Source: Flabesymbios commensalis
Taxonomy: Eukaryota > Annelida > Polychaeta > Terebellida > Flabelligeridae
Reading direction: 5' to 3'
Length of the DNA stretch: 64,000 bases
NCBI GenBank assembly: GCA_964017125.1
Contig: OZ024915.1
Span: 20,778,553-20,842,552 of the forward strand
The notes below the pieces were generated by a model, which saw nothing but the letters and a program-made list of their open reading frames with translations, was not told the origin of the DNA and did not search any database. Positions within the stretch are counted from its first letter, which is position 1, and every line of letters begins with the position of its first letter. Below, in pieces: positions 47,840 to 58,429 of this stretch. Made by a program: the position numbers and the translations under genes.

Positions 47840-49360
47840 TTTTTGTGAATTAAATCATCTACCTATCTATCTATTTGGAAATTGCAAAAAAAAAAATTCT
47901 ATACACATTCAGATCCTATTTTCAAAAAAAAAATTGAAATACAAAAAATAAATGACATTATTACATTCATTATCTGCAACAAATTAAATTTTATTATAAA
48001 TATATAAATAATCTTTTTCTAAATTATTTTACTAATTTTGATTTTACAATAGAGGCTACAGTCCACAACTATTTAACACGAGGATGTCACAAAATACGAA
48101 ATAGTCTAGTCAAACATGATTTCTCACGTAAATGTATTAGTATAATTTTACCGATTTTAATAAACATGACACCGATAATTATTTGAGACAAAATTACCTC
48201 ACATAGTATCAAGGGTTTTACAACATTATGTTAAGATATGTTTTTGTTTTTAGAAATATACTGTTTTGTGCCAGTTAGCGAATTGCTATCCATGTGAACG
48301 AGCTCGAGTCATTTTTCCGAGTTATTTGTTTTAATGCACTATTCTATTTCCACCATATAATAATATTTTTTTCAGTCTGTAATGTCATTATAATCCGCTT
48401 AGTATTATTTTAAGACAAGCAATATAATTATAAGGATATACATTTTTTTCTTGTATGATTTATTTTCTCACAGAATTATAACAATAACATGATTTTTGAG
48501 GGCGATGGGCTTTTTTATTTGCCCAAGGTAGATGCCAGCAGCCCAATGTGGAGCCGCAAGCTGCTGGCATCTGCGAAGGGACAACAAAAAAGGCCTATCG
48601 CACCGAATCTTGAAAACATATTTATTATTTGTCTACAATTATTACTACATATGCCTACATGTCAACGCAGAAACTAACCACCTCCCTAAATACACCAGCT
48701 CAACCTTCTTCAGCCAGGTGGCAATGTAGCACAGAAAACCAGCGAGCACCACTGTAAGGTGATCAGCGCATAGAACAGGCGTGTACCAGTTTTTTCTGTA
48801 CAAACCAAAAACACTGCCTGTTATAGGCAGTCAACAGTGTGTATACACAGATAGCCTGGCAGCCTTGAGAGTAGGGCCGATTTACGCCCGCATAAAGTAA
48901 CAATATTCTACTAGTAGCGCCCTTGAGTCTCAAGTGATAATAATACATAATAACGTTTTGTGCTTTTATTTTATTTGTTTCGTTTATATAAAATATTATA
49001 TCAGCTATAACTCATTTATTATTATTTAATGCATTATTTACCAGGAGGCATCCATGACAGTGAAGTTTACAAAATCTTTATGGATGTCTCCTTACCCTAT
49101 AATGTACATTTTGTTTATGAATTTAAACCATTTATATTATGTATTTTGAGGTGAAATAAACAAGCCTTATTTTTCTTCATAAAAGACATGCGGAGAATTA
49201 CAAAACCGTTAAGCATAATTTTCAAACATTATCATTCTCTATCATTTGTAATATTATTATTATTGGAATGCAGCACAATAGTAGACAGACATAGTACAGT
49301 ATTTAAACGATATGACCTCACACAAATTGCAACAGAAACAAACCCAATTGTTTTCTTCTC
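47840..49360. other. Intergenic, AT-rich
   Basis: No gene recognised. One hairpin stands out: GATGCCAGCAGC (48,531-48,542) pairs perfectly with GCTGCTGGCATC (48,560-48,571) across a 17-base loop. The short frames around it have no known domain. Confidence 0.5.
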
Positions 49361-49369
49361 ATCAAAGTG

Positions 49370-50560
49370 TCCTGTATAACATAGCAAAAGTCTTACGTGA
49401 TTGGAGTGGTGGAAAGCATTGAAATCGATGATGATATTTCCCCCATCACCACCCATCTTAAAAAGGCTATGTATGGATGTATGCATGTATTCTCATATGA
49501 TGTCCAGACAAATGGCTCAAAATTATTCACAAACTATAAGAAACTGTGAATTGAATTTATACATGAACATTATTCTGGGAGCGGTACAGTACACAATTAA
49601 AAAGGAGTTCACCACAAATTTAAATTATTTCATCACAATTTATTAAAAATATAAAATAAAAACAAATAACGTTGAAAAATGTGTAATCAAGGAAAGTCAT
49701 TCAAGTCCAGTTATTTGACACATGTATGTTACACTATTTCATTCACACATTTTTGTTTTCACTTTTATTAATATTTTTTCAAAATATTTTATCGTGATGC
49801 ATTTTTATTCGTGTTCAATATCATTGTATGAACTATAACCCTTTGCCTCCTGGTAACATTATTTGATTCCTTAGTCTGCAGTGGATGACGTTTCTTTTCA
49901 AAATGTAGTGAAGAAAAAATAGACTTATTGGACAATTTTTTTTTTTCCAAAATAATTGTTCCCACATTTTCGTTTTATGCAATAATTTAAATGATTATTT
50001 ATTTTTTATAAAATATGCGGATTATGGATGCGCTTTGTGAAACACCGTTTGTTACCATACTATTTTATTTCATAAATTACGAGCTTTCGGCTGCCACGCC
50101 GCAAGCTTAATCCGCAATGTTATCAAATGTATTCAATTAGAATTTGACATGACGTTGTATGTATTAGAATCGGTGCTCAAATATAGAAAAGATTAAAACT
50201 GCAGACTGCAGGGAAAATAACCTATATGCACTGGAATTCAAAACAAACGTTTGCTATTTAATTTTACATAGATTATTTTCCAATCATTAACGGTATCCCA
50301 TACGAGAAAATATCAGGAAATGGGCGCAAAAGAAGCTTAGAAAATATAGATGGCTATTTAAGCATAGAAAGAAGTAGAATACAAAAAGAACATGTTGTCA
50401 TATGTAACGCTGATGTATATGAATATAACTTGGGTATCATCAGCGAATAAAGTAGCGGTAACAAAGAGAGGTACACAGTAGAAGACAAGAATGAGATGTG
50501 GTAGAAAGAGATTGCAACCACAGTATGGGAAATCAAAGAAAAACAGTTGTAGCAACACTG
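49370..50560 (-). repeat. Dispersed repeat R2, inverted partner of 28,440-29,640
   Basis: See the partner. The strand relation, loss of frame and equal length of about 1.2 kb suggest a dispersed transposable element. It stops where the Harbinger-like element begins. Confidence 0.75.
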
Positions 50561-51640
50561 ATTAAAGCCCTGACAGCACTTGACGGCTTAATCACGGCCA
50601 AAAAACGTCAAAAAAGTAGTCTCACGTGAAACAGCCGATGTTGTTCGCGTTGAAGACGAGCTACAGCCGCGTTAAAGACGTGGCAGGACGTGTGGAAAGA
50701 TCGGAACGGCGTCGGACGCGGAATAAAGTTTTAAACTGCTCAAAACTTTAGAGCGCGGACAATCACAGACGGCACACGTGGTAAGGACGCACAACACACG
50801 TGAAACACAAGTGATAATCCGTGTTCCGGCAGTGATTAAGACGTGGTAAGACGCCAAAGTTTAGCGGTCTGTCACGGTCAAAGCACGGTTATCGGACGTG
50901 TATTACGCGTTGGTATCACGGGAAATAGCGTGTGTTTAGCTGCTTATCACTGACAAATGCATTTTTCCACGTACATAGCACTACCTAAGCACGTTTCAAA
51001 CAAGTTCAAAATACGATTGATCACTGCCTGATCACTTCTGTATCGCTTCTGTATCACTTCTGTATCACTTCTGATATGCGGCATATTTATAAAGACCGTA
51101 ATTGTCTGAAGACTTCGGCACTTGCAATCCAGAAGGATGTCAAGGGGTGCACATGAATCCTGAACGTCGTGACGTCCTCTCTTCATGCTCCAGCACCAAC
51201 AGAACCAACTGATACAGGCGACGCATATCCTTGAGAGAAGAAGAAGAAGGAAAAGAAGAAGAAGGGGGAGGAGGGTGGTACGGAACATCTGGGTGCGTGA
51301 CTGGATTGCGAGGAGACCTCAGCTGGGGCTTTACGACCGTCTGATGGTCGAGCTGCGTAACGAAGATCCAAGAGCCTTTACGAGGTTTATGAGGATGCCT
51401 CCTGCAATGTAAGATGAAATTGTGCAGAGACTGACACCAGCCCTTATCATGCAGACCACCAACTGGAGAGCACCCCTTGAACCAGGCCTGAAGGTGGACT
51501 GTCGAAGCTCTGGATCGGCAAATGTGAAGACCAGCCGTGTGCGGCCGCTTTATGCCGCGCTTCAGACGACGCCGAGCGGCGTTCACCCGTGATAAGGCAG
51601 TGCTATGGCAGTGGATTGTGTTCACCACTAGTTTCTTAAG
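50560..51640 (+). mobile_element. PIF/Harbinger DNA transposon fragment
   Basis: Frame 51,230-51,412 encodes a basic N-terminus, then VRDWIARRPQLGLYDRLMVE, ELRNEDPRAFTRFMRMPPAM and, after a TAA in place of an expected Phe codon, DEIVQRLTPALIMQTTNWRA and PLEPGLKVDC (to about 51,500). This is the conserved N-terminal block of PIF/Harbinger transposases (W-RPWL-RR---G-Y--LM-EL--ED---F-NFLRM-P-MF-E). The DDE catalytic region is missing. The preceding 400 bases (50,570-50,940) are CpG-rich with recurring ACGTG, GTGATTAAGACGTGG and GGTAAGACGC, plausible subterminal transposase-binding repeats. The minus-strand frame at 51,140-51,628 is a shadow. Confidence 0.8.
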
Positions 51641-52079
51641 GTTATTTTGTTGGATAGTTTCTTCATAACGCTTAGAGACTTAGTCAGCATAGACTTGGTC
51701 ACATTAATATTAGTCACGCTGGATTAAATATAGAGAAACATTAGCTAGAGGTATTTAGAAAAAATACACTGGTTATCTTATCAATAAAATGCGATCATCG
51801 TCCTGTTCAAATAATGTGCTAGTATGTTTGAAAAGTGGCTAGATGTCCTAATAAAAGATGGTCAGAGGGTAGGGTAAAGAAACAGCATTTTAAAATACTT
51901 TCCACCACTCGAATCACTTTTTTTGGTTAAATAACACATAGTATTGAGTAAGAAAACACTGTCGGACATTCTGTTGAAATTTGTGTTAGGTTATGCCATT
52001 ATTTGGCACAACTTGACTGTACTAACATGGGAATTGGTAATAGTGCGTCTAATGTACAATGTTGTAAACCGCTGATAGG

Positions 52080-52390
52080 CGGACAATACAAAACTTTATT
52101 GTCATTTTAATAATATACATAAACACATGAAGTTAAAAACACATTGATATTTTGAAGACATTGACTAACGTTTTCGTTTGTCTAAGTATGCAATGTCTAA
52201 GTATGCAATGTCGTATATTCACTTTTAAATCGACTAATGGATTTAGCTTTACCACTGTTTACGGGTGTTGTCATTAAAACTCTTGGGTCATTATATGTGA
52301 GGGATTCTATAATTTTAGGCACCGGTGATGATATTTTCCTTGATATATGAGATTGTCTGTATATTGTTAAAAATTTAGACACATGTCAAC
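52080..52390 (-). other. Unassigned minus-strand frame next to an inverted repeat
   Basis: Frame 52,382-52,197 on the minus strand reads as plausible protein (SPVPKIIESLTYNDPRVLM, then KSISRFKSEYTTLHT). A plus-strand piece at 53,687-53,713 repeats the KIIESL-YN part. Downstream on the minus strand is ACTTTATTGTCATTTT-like sequence (52,090-52,110 on the plus strand). Perhaps a transposon coding remnant. Family not recognised. Confidence 0.3.
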
Positions 52391-53716
52391 TTAACTTTGT
52401 TTGTTGACATAGCGTTGTCAGCAGAGCTTAATTTCAATTTTAAATACTTATTTTTATGAATTTAAATTTTTCTTACCGTTATGGAGAGACTAATTTACCG
52501 TTATGGAGAGACTGTTACGGGGTAATCTTCAAACTTAAATTTCTCAGTGACCCTTTTACAAAAGTATACCATATTTAACAAGTAGTTGAACATGGCTATT
52601 ATACTGTTGATCACTTGATTTAGAAAGAATCACTTTATGACAATAACCCTTAAATAATAAAATAAGAATTACTCTCCGTTACGATTATTGTCGTTATGGA
52701 GAGTAATAATAACGAACATTGTCTCTCGATAACGACAATTATTTCTGTTATGGAGTGACAATATACAAATACTAAATATCGATGCTAAGACAATTTAAAA
52801 GACAAAAAGAAAAGTTAATATTTCAACAAGTGTCACTTGTTGGTTAAAATACCAAATTCATAAAAGTTTATAGCTATTTTTAAATGAGTAAAAGGGTAAT
52901 TTGTGACTACTTTTTTTCTCCATAACGTTTTTATTTTTGTTATGGAGAGACAGAAAATACGCGTTATGGAGAGACGTTTTTTTTACTAAATCGTGCATAG
53001 TATCTATGTATTATGCTATACTATGATTATTATTGTTTTTTTCCAATGAGGTTGTAGTAGGCTTGGAGGTTGTAGGGTGCTTAAAAGTTTAATTGCAGTA
53101 TTTATGTGAAAAAAAATCGCGTTATGGAGAGACGTTGAATAAAAATACTCACCAAAAGACTTGCACAAACCTTACATTATTTCTGAACAAAAACACATTT
53201 ATTATCCTTTTTTTCACGATTCACAGCATGAAGGTCTCGCGCAACTGTTTTGCACCAGACAAGTGATATTTTGGTCAGAAAAAGTATAGAAATTACCTGA
53301 AAACTATAAGCGTTACGGAGAGTCGCTGAAACGTGGGACAGACATAAATTGCATAAAAAGTGGTAAAATAATAAAATTATTTTACAAAACTTATATATAA
53401 TCTTATAGATAGTGTTTTACACAAACATTATATCAATATATAGTATAATATATAATACAGTAAGTCTAGAATAAATCGCCTGTTTACGTGGGACTTAGAA
53501 TGAGCGACAAGGCTTTTTGGCTAAAATTGGCTAAATTTACATAATATTTCTTTCAAAAAACACATTTATGTTGGAATTTTTGAGTTGTAATATTGCTATA
53601 TTGTAAAATTAAGGTCATTCATTGCATTTCTGTAATCAAATTAAATCAAAATATTCAATAATAAATATCACAAGGTGCGGACAGTGCTGGTGCTTAAAAT
53701 TATAGAATCCCTCATC
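52297..53716. mobile_element. Possible DNA transposon rich in GTTATGGAGAGAC motifs
   Basis: A 27-bp inverted repeat (GAGGGATTCTATAATTTTAG and on, 52,300-52,326, against 53,687-53,713) brackets 1.4 kb of very AT-rich DNA. Inside, CGTTATGGAGAGAC or a close variant occurs about eleven times in both orientations: 52,476, 52,498, 52,671, 52,691, 52,721, 52,745, 52,917, 52,938, 52,961, 53,119 and 53,310. Repeated subterminal motifs of this kind are often transposase-binding sites. No transposase found, and the boundaries are uncertain. Confidence 0.45.
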
Positions 53717-53799
53717 TACAACTTTTGTGGTGCGCTTTTGGTTTGGTACGTACATTGTATTGTTTGTTTGTTATCATAAACCATGATGTGTGTTTGTGC

Positions 53800-53931
53800 A
53801 GGGAAGTTGAAACATATCTATTAAATAAGTGGGTGCTTGGTTGTGAATATTGCTTTACGTCGCTTTCTGCGCAATCATGTCAATATCGCGACAGAAGAAA
53901 GCCCGAAGCCAGGACTCAGTTTAGAAAATAA
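53800..53931 (+). other. Exon-like open frame, unassigned
   Basis: TTTGTGCAG at about 53,792-53,800 could be an acceptor. The following 43 codons (EVETYLLNKWVLGCEYC and on, ending TQFRK, TAA) contain three cysteines and end inside AAAATAAAGG. No family recognised and no upstream exon identified. Confidence 0.2.
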
Positions 53932-54062
53932 AGGAGGATAAGGGGCGCAGCTTGTTTCTAAAAGAGTGAAAGTAAAATAAATGAGTAACTGCGCAAATTT
54001 GACAAAGTAGGCATACTAGCAGGCAAGCCAGTAAGCACTGTTTGAAGGCAAGCCAGTAAACA

Positions 54063-57000
54063 CTATTTTCGCAATGTTAATATTGAAGAAAAGCACACAC
54101 TCACAGGGAATGCCAATAAAAAGATTGATTGGCAAATTACTTTGTGTTCCACATGGGCTAAATTCATTATCAATAAGCCAAGCAAACAAAATTGAAATGG
54201 TAGTTCTGAAATAAGCGGGGTCATAATTTTGACTGTAACACGCACAGCGTTCCTAGAGCGTTTGTGAGTGGTGTGTTGCCCAGATAAAATTATTTTCTGT
54301 CTTTTTAAAGTGAGATAAGTCTTTGATACTGGCAGTATGCAAAATAAAATTAAAATATAGGTCACAAAGCAAACAATAGTTAGAAGTAAGTGATTTGTTT
54401 TCTCGCAATTCCCCAAAGAACACAAAAAATCTTGTTGGCGAGATTGTTCGAAAATAGTAAGGGTGGATGAGGCAGATACTATCAGCCAGACAACTAAACA
54501 TGACGGACCTGTCCACTTTAAAAAACTACATTGATGTTTAAAAGGATATATAATTTGCAATGATAGGAATATCACAAGTGTTGTTTTAAATGTGATGACC
54601 AGTATAATAGAATTATAATGAATAAGTTTAAGAAACAGACATAGAGGACTTACAGACCAAAATAAAACATTAACCCTAATAATATCTGCCACACATAAAC
54701 TACTAAAATACAATGAATTCAACATTACTCCCATTGAGTAGTTTACCAAAATCAAAAAATAGTATATTTTTTTGTTATTTGCTGACCTATGCTTCACATT
54801 TTGGACAAACGTCGTATCTAAAACAGCATGCTTTATAATTACCACAAGTGAACTTAATAATGTGCCGATACATAGAACATAAAAAGAAAATTTCTTAGAG
54901 TTGTTGTTGATTAAACCCATACATATTTGAGTTTTTTCATGGGAAGTACATATAATGTTTTTGTTAAATATGCAACACATCATCGAATCAGACACTATCA
55001 CGTTAAGTTTGTTATATAAATCTCTGGACAAATGTATATATAACTGAATGTAATTAGATATAGATCGCATATCGATTAAATGCAGCATAGGTTTACTATT
55101 ATATGTGTTGATTATAATTTCTTTCAATGGATTGCCTTCGATATACAGCACAAATAATTTTGTCAAGAAAAAGGACATAAATTTTATAGTGGTCAAATGG
55201 TTGAACGATAAATCTAAATAAATAACGTTCCTAAAAATGCTAGCTTTCAGAAATTGTATTACCATTAGATCGTTATATTTGAAATCTGCAATTATTATGA
55301 ATGACTGTGCATTTGTCTGTTGTGAAATAATGATTTTACCTATTTGACAATAGGATGCGTTAATGTAAACTAAGCCATATATATACAGATTTTGCACATA
55401 CAGTCTATATTGAATACCCGTTAATGTTAAGCCCTTTGTGTAATTAATGGGAATAGATGATGTATCATTTAGAGAATTGTCTAATTGACATTTCACATTA
55501 TAAACGTTACACTCACAGTTAATAGGACATTCGTAACAATCTATTTCATCATCCATAGAGTACAGACAGTTTACTGTGTTATCACACATCTCTTCTTTAC
55601 TCACACATCGGTTCTCTCCTCGACACTTCAGCATTCCTGGACAAGATACCAAAGGACACAGCGTCTCATCATCCCCTTCCTTACAATCATATTGTCCGTC
55701 ACAAACATATGACATATAAATACAGAAATATTTATTACATTTAAACATCCCTGGGCAAATAACATTCCCGCAAACATCGTTATACTGTACCATGTCACAT
55801 CGAGTTGTATTGATACCAACTCTGCATAGTTGATTAACCTGAGAACATTTATTTTCTCTTCTAGGTAGTGTCATCAAACTCTCATATTTTCTTGTATATA
55901 TGGTTCGGTTTATTCTGGTATGACTGTTGTTATATCTTAAGCACAAACTTTTTTGTTCAAAGTATAATTTTATGAAATGGCGAGCCACGATAGTCAGGGA
56001 TTGTATATTGTGTTTTTTAGATGTACTTTTACTGTCTTCTGAAAAGTATACCCGTTTCAATTTATATTTAAAACACGAATCCTCTTCTTGAATTAGTGCT
56101 ATATTGGAGTAAATGCCATCACATATGTTATGTACTTGTATCTCTGTTATTTTTTCTATTTGTAGATCAACCAATTTAAGAGTTTGACGTGACATGTTAC
56201 TTATATTTTTCAAGCAATTCTTTTCATCACTGCCATCAAAACAATCTTCTTCTAAATCACAATGATATACAAGCAATATGCACGTGCCATCATTACACTT
56301 AAACTGGTTCTTTGAACAGTCATGGATGTACGGTTTGCTCTCTTTTTCACATATTATACCCGTGGTGTGCAAACGTTCAGAGCAAGATCTACATTTTACT
56401 CCCCAACTTCTTGTTTTAACTGATGTATCGTGGCGCATCATCAAAAGCGAGACAAACGAGTGCTGAACAACGCTGCAAGTTTCATTGATATCTACATAAA
56501 AATTTGCCATTAATAACTTTTTGAACAGTTCCTTAATCATATGAGGCAAATAACTGTGTGGGTGGTCCGGAGACAACCTCTCACCAAACAGGATATTAGG
56601 TAAAGAATCTGGTCGAATCAAATCGAAATTCTTTTTCACTCGACTCTTCTCGCGTTTAAGCAGCATTTCTTCGAGTATTGCTTGTTTTATTCTCTTAGAC
56701 ATAAAAAGTGGATAATTACGAGGGACATCCAGAACCTTAAGCAATGAAGCATTATGTTCAGAACATATATGTTGAGCATCATAATATGATAGAGCAGTAT
56801 CTGGTCGTGATGCAGTAAAACACTTATCAGATCCATTAATCATAAACCAATCATCATCACATGTGCGATTAACTAACCTCTTCGTCGACGGTGTTGGTGG
56901 CACAATATGTTGGCACACATATGAGGCTTCATATTGGGCATCACACTGGACGGTCAACCATGGGTAAATATTTAGGCTTGTTTGTGCAATAACAGCTGTA

Positions 57001-57185
57001 CAGTTTTTCGAATTTGATATTTCCGGCTGCATGCTATCCAAATTTAAAATGTGTTTTCTTGTCGTGTTTGTATAGTGACCGCTCCCCAGTATGTGTGTTG
57101 TTAGATTCATAAGCTGATACGCGGAAGGATGGTACCAAAAAGCCTTTTGCAGGGGTAGTTTATTCAACCAATGAGTGAAATGTCC
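54063..57185 (-). CDS. Last exon of a C-type lectin / LDL-A / LRR seven-transmembrane receptor (GRL101-like)
   Basis: One open exon of 1,040 codons. An in-frame TAG at 57,188-57,186 doubles as the splice acceptor (TGTTGTAG), so earlier exons with the signal peptide lie upstream and were not found. Numbering from the codon at 57,167: end of a C-type lectin domain (C56, WLTVQC75, YVC85); a second lectin-like domain (about 103-274); LDL-A modules 284-318, 471-504 and 509-544, each with six Cys, the first with DCFDGSDE; LRR N-cap C547-C560; leucine-rich repeats about 625-690 (LDLSFNHLTTI, LYIEGNPLKEI); seven hydrophobic segments about 761-1030. The set of modules is that of snail GRL101 and relatives of relaxin receptors. 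Oddities: TM2 has N809 where Asp is usual, the DRY site reads FLS (867-869), NPxxY reads SSILT (1027-1031), and the protein stops three residues later. Signalling through G proteins is therefore doubtful. Confidence 0.85.
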   Translation of the reverse strand, partial: GHFTHWLNKLPLQKAFWYHPSAYQLMNLTTHILGSGHYTNTTRKHILNLDSMQPEISNSKNCTAVIAQTSLNIYPWLTVQCDAQYEASYVCQHIVPPTPSTKRLVNRTCDDDWFMINGSDKCFTASRPDTALSYYDAQHICSEHNASLLKVLDVPRNYPLFMSKRIKQAILEEMLLKREKSRVKKNFDLIRPDSLPNILFGERLSPDHPHSYLPHMIKELFKKLLMANFYVDINETCSVVQHSFVSLLMMRHDTSVKTRSWGVKCRSCSERLHTTGIICEKESKPYIHDCSKNQFKCNDGTCILLVYHCDLEEDCFDGSDEKNCLKNISNMSRQTLKLVDLQIEKITEIQVHNICDGIYSNIALIQEEDSCFKYKLKRVYFSEDSKSTSKKHNIQSLTIVARHFIKLYFEQKSLCLRYNNSHTRINRTIYTRKYESLMTLPRRENKCSQVNQLCRVGINTTRCDMVQYNDVCGNVICPGMFKCNKYFCIYMSYVCDGQYDCKEGDDETLCPLVSCPGMLKCRGENRCVSKEEMCDNTVNCLYSMDDEIDCYECPINCECNVYNVKCQLDNSLNDTSSIPINYTKGLTLTGIQYRLYVQNLYIYGLVYINASYCQIGKIIISQQTNAQSFIIIADFKYNDLMVIQFLKASIFRNVIYLDLSFNHLTTIKFMSFFLTKLFVLYIEGNPLKEIIINTYNSKPMLHLIDMRSISNYIQLYIHLSRDLYNKLNVIVSDSMMCCIFNKNIICTSHEKTQICMGLINNNSKKFSFYVLCIGTLLSSLVVIIKHAVLDTTFVQNVKHRSANNKKIYYFLILVNYSMGVMLNSLYFSSLCVADIIRVNVLFWSVSPLCLFLKLIHYNSIILVITFKTTLVIFLSLQIIYPFKHQCSFLKWTGPSCLVVWLIVSASSTLTIFEQSRQQDFLCSLGNCEKTNHLLLTIVCFVTYILILFCILPVSKTYLTLKRQKIILSGQHTTHKRSRNAVRVTVKIMTPLISELPFQFCLLGLLIMNLAHVEHKVICQSIFLLAFPVSVCFSSILTLRK

Positions 57186-57750
57186 CTACAACACATGATA
57201 TGGGTTATAAAGAGAATAGGCCTGCTGTTGATCTAACATAACATATTATCTAAAATATTATCAGAACAAGTAATACTATATATTCATAAAAGCCGTATAT
57301 ACAAACGAACACATACGATTCTGTTTATTATACTACAAATTCCCAAAACAAGAGGTTGGGGCATAGACAGACCTACATTAAAAATAGAGAAATCATAAAA
57401 CATACAATTATGTGTTGATATCATTCTTTGAAATATCATTCGATATGAGCGTGATCATGATATAATTAAACCAGAGATATTATAGTGTAAACTTCGGGCA
57501 GGCTGTCACAGTTATCTACTTCGCTGTTTTTCGCTTTCAAAGTGCTATCACATATGTTTGTCAAAGGATAGAATGGAATTTCGATAATTTTGTCATCGAA
57601 ACTGCATCGACTCTCATTCGGCCTGGGAGCTTTGATATACTTGGCTATTATGTATAGGATAAAGCCCGAGGAGCTCTATTCTTAGCTGTGGAAAAGGCCG
57701 AGGTCGTATGGGTGGCAGATGGGGTCACATGTGGACCAAACATTGAACGT
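57186..57750. other. Intron or upstream DNA of the receptor gene
   Basis: Contains the acceptor of the big exon. On the minus strand a frame of about 66 codons (about 57,675-57,478) reads ILYIIAKYIKAPRPNESRC, then KIIEIPFYPLTNICDS; it has no start codon and no known domain. Whether it is an upstream exon is open. Confidence 0.35.
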
Positions 57751-58285
57751 TAAGGGACATGCCCAGAGGCCCATCCCACAAAGCATCTTAAAGTTAAGAT
57801 CTTATTAACTTTTTCCTATTTGCATTAGAAAGGTTAAGATCATCTTAACTTGTTTAATGCAAATAAGAGAAAGTTAAGATGATCTTAATTTTAAGATGCT
57901 TTGTGGGATGGGCCCCAGGTCTAAAATCATAAAAATTTGGTGATTTATTTTAGATTCTATTTTAGCTTAATAGTATGAACATATGATGTAAACATGTCCA
58001 TAGACTAGAGCTGCAAAAGTTTTTTTTAATTTTTGTGCTGCGCACTTAAAAGTTAGGCTAGATATCATGGATATAGAGACGAATTTCGCGTATTTCTTAT
58101 TTTTGACACGGTTGTCAATAATTAGAAATCAGGAATTTCGTCTCTATATCTAGCCTAGCTGGTGCAATATTAAAAAACTTTTGCAGTTCTAGTCTATGGA
58201 CATGTTTACATCATATGGTCGTATTATTAAGCTAAAATAAATTCACCGATTTTTTTATGATTTTAAACCTGGGCATGTCCCTTTA
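57751..58285. mobile_element. Family D MITE carrying a nested foldback MITE
   Basis: Outer ends AAGGGACATGCCCAG and CTGGGCATGTCCCTTTA. The outer left arm is interrupted at 57,768-57,915 by a second palindrome (GGCCCATCCCACAAAGCATC ... GATGCTTTGTGGGATGGGCC) related to family E. The outer element was thus there first. Confidence 0.85.
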
Positions 58286-58429
58286 TTAATATGACCATAT
58301 GTTGTAAACATGTCCATAGACTAGGACTCTAAAAGTATTTTTAATTTTTATGCTGCACATTACCAGTTAGGCTAGATATAAAGAAGAAATTCCTGATTTA
58401 TAATTATTGACAACCATATTGTTGTGAGA
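58286..58429. mobile_element. Left half of another family D MITE
   Basis: ATGACCATATGTTGTAAACA through AATTATTGACAACCAT, cut off at the element's centre by the LTR retrotransposon that starts at 58,430. Confidence 0.7.

Noticed and set aside
50358-50558. LFADDTQV in a minus-strand frame (and LADESQV near 28,585), like a reverse transcriptase core
   Set aside because: The upstream GS-LGPLLF motif and any palm or thumb context are missing in both copies of the repeat; most likely coincidence.
51140-51628. 162-codon minus-strand frame
   Set aside because: Antisense shadow of the Harbinger transposase fragment, which has clear family motifs on the plus strand.
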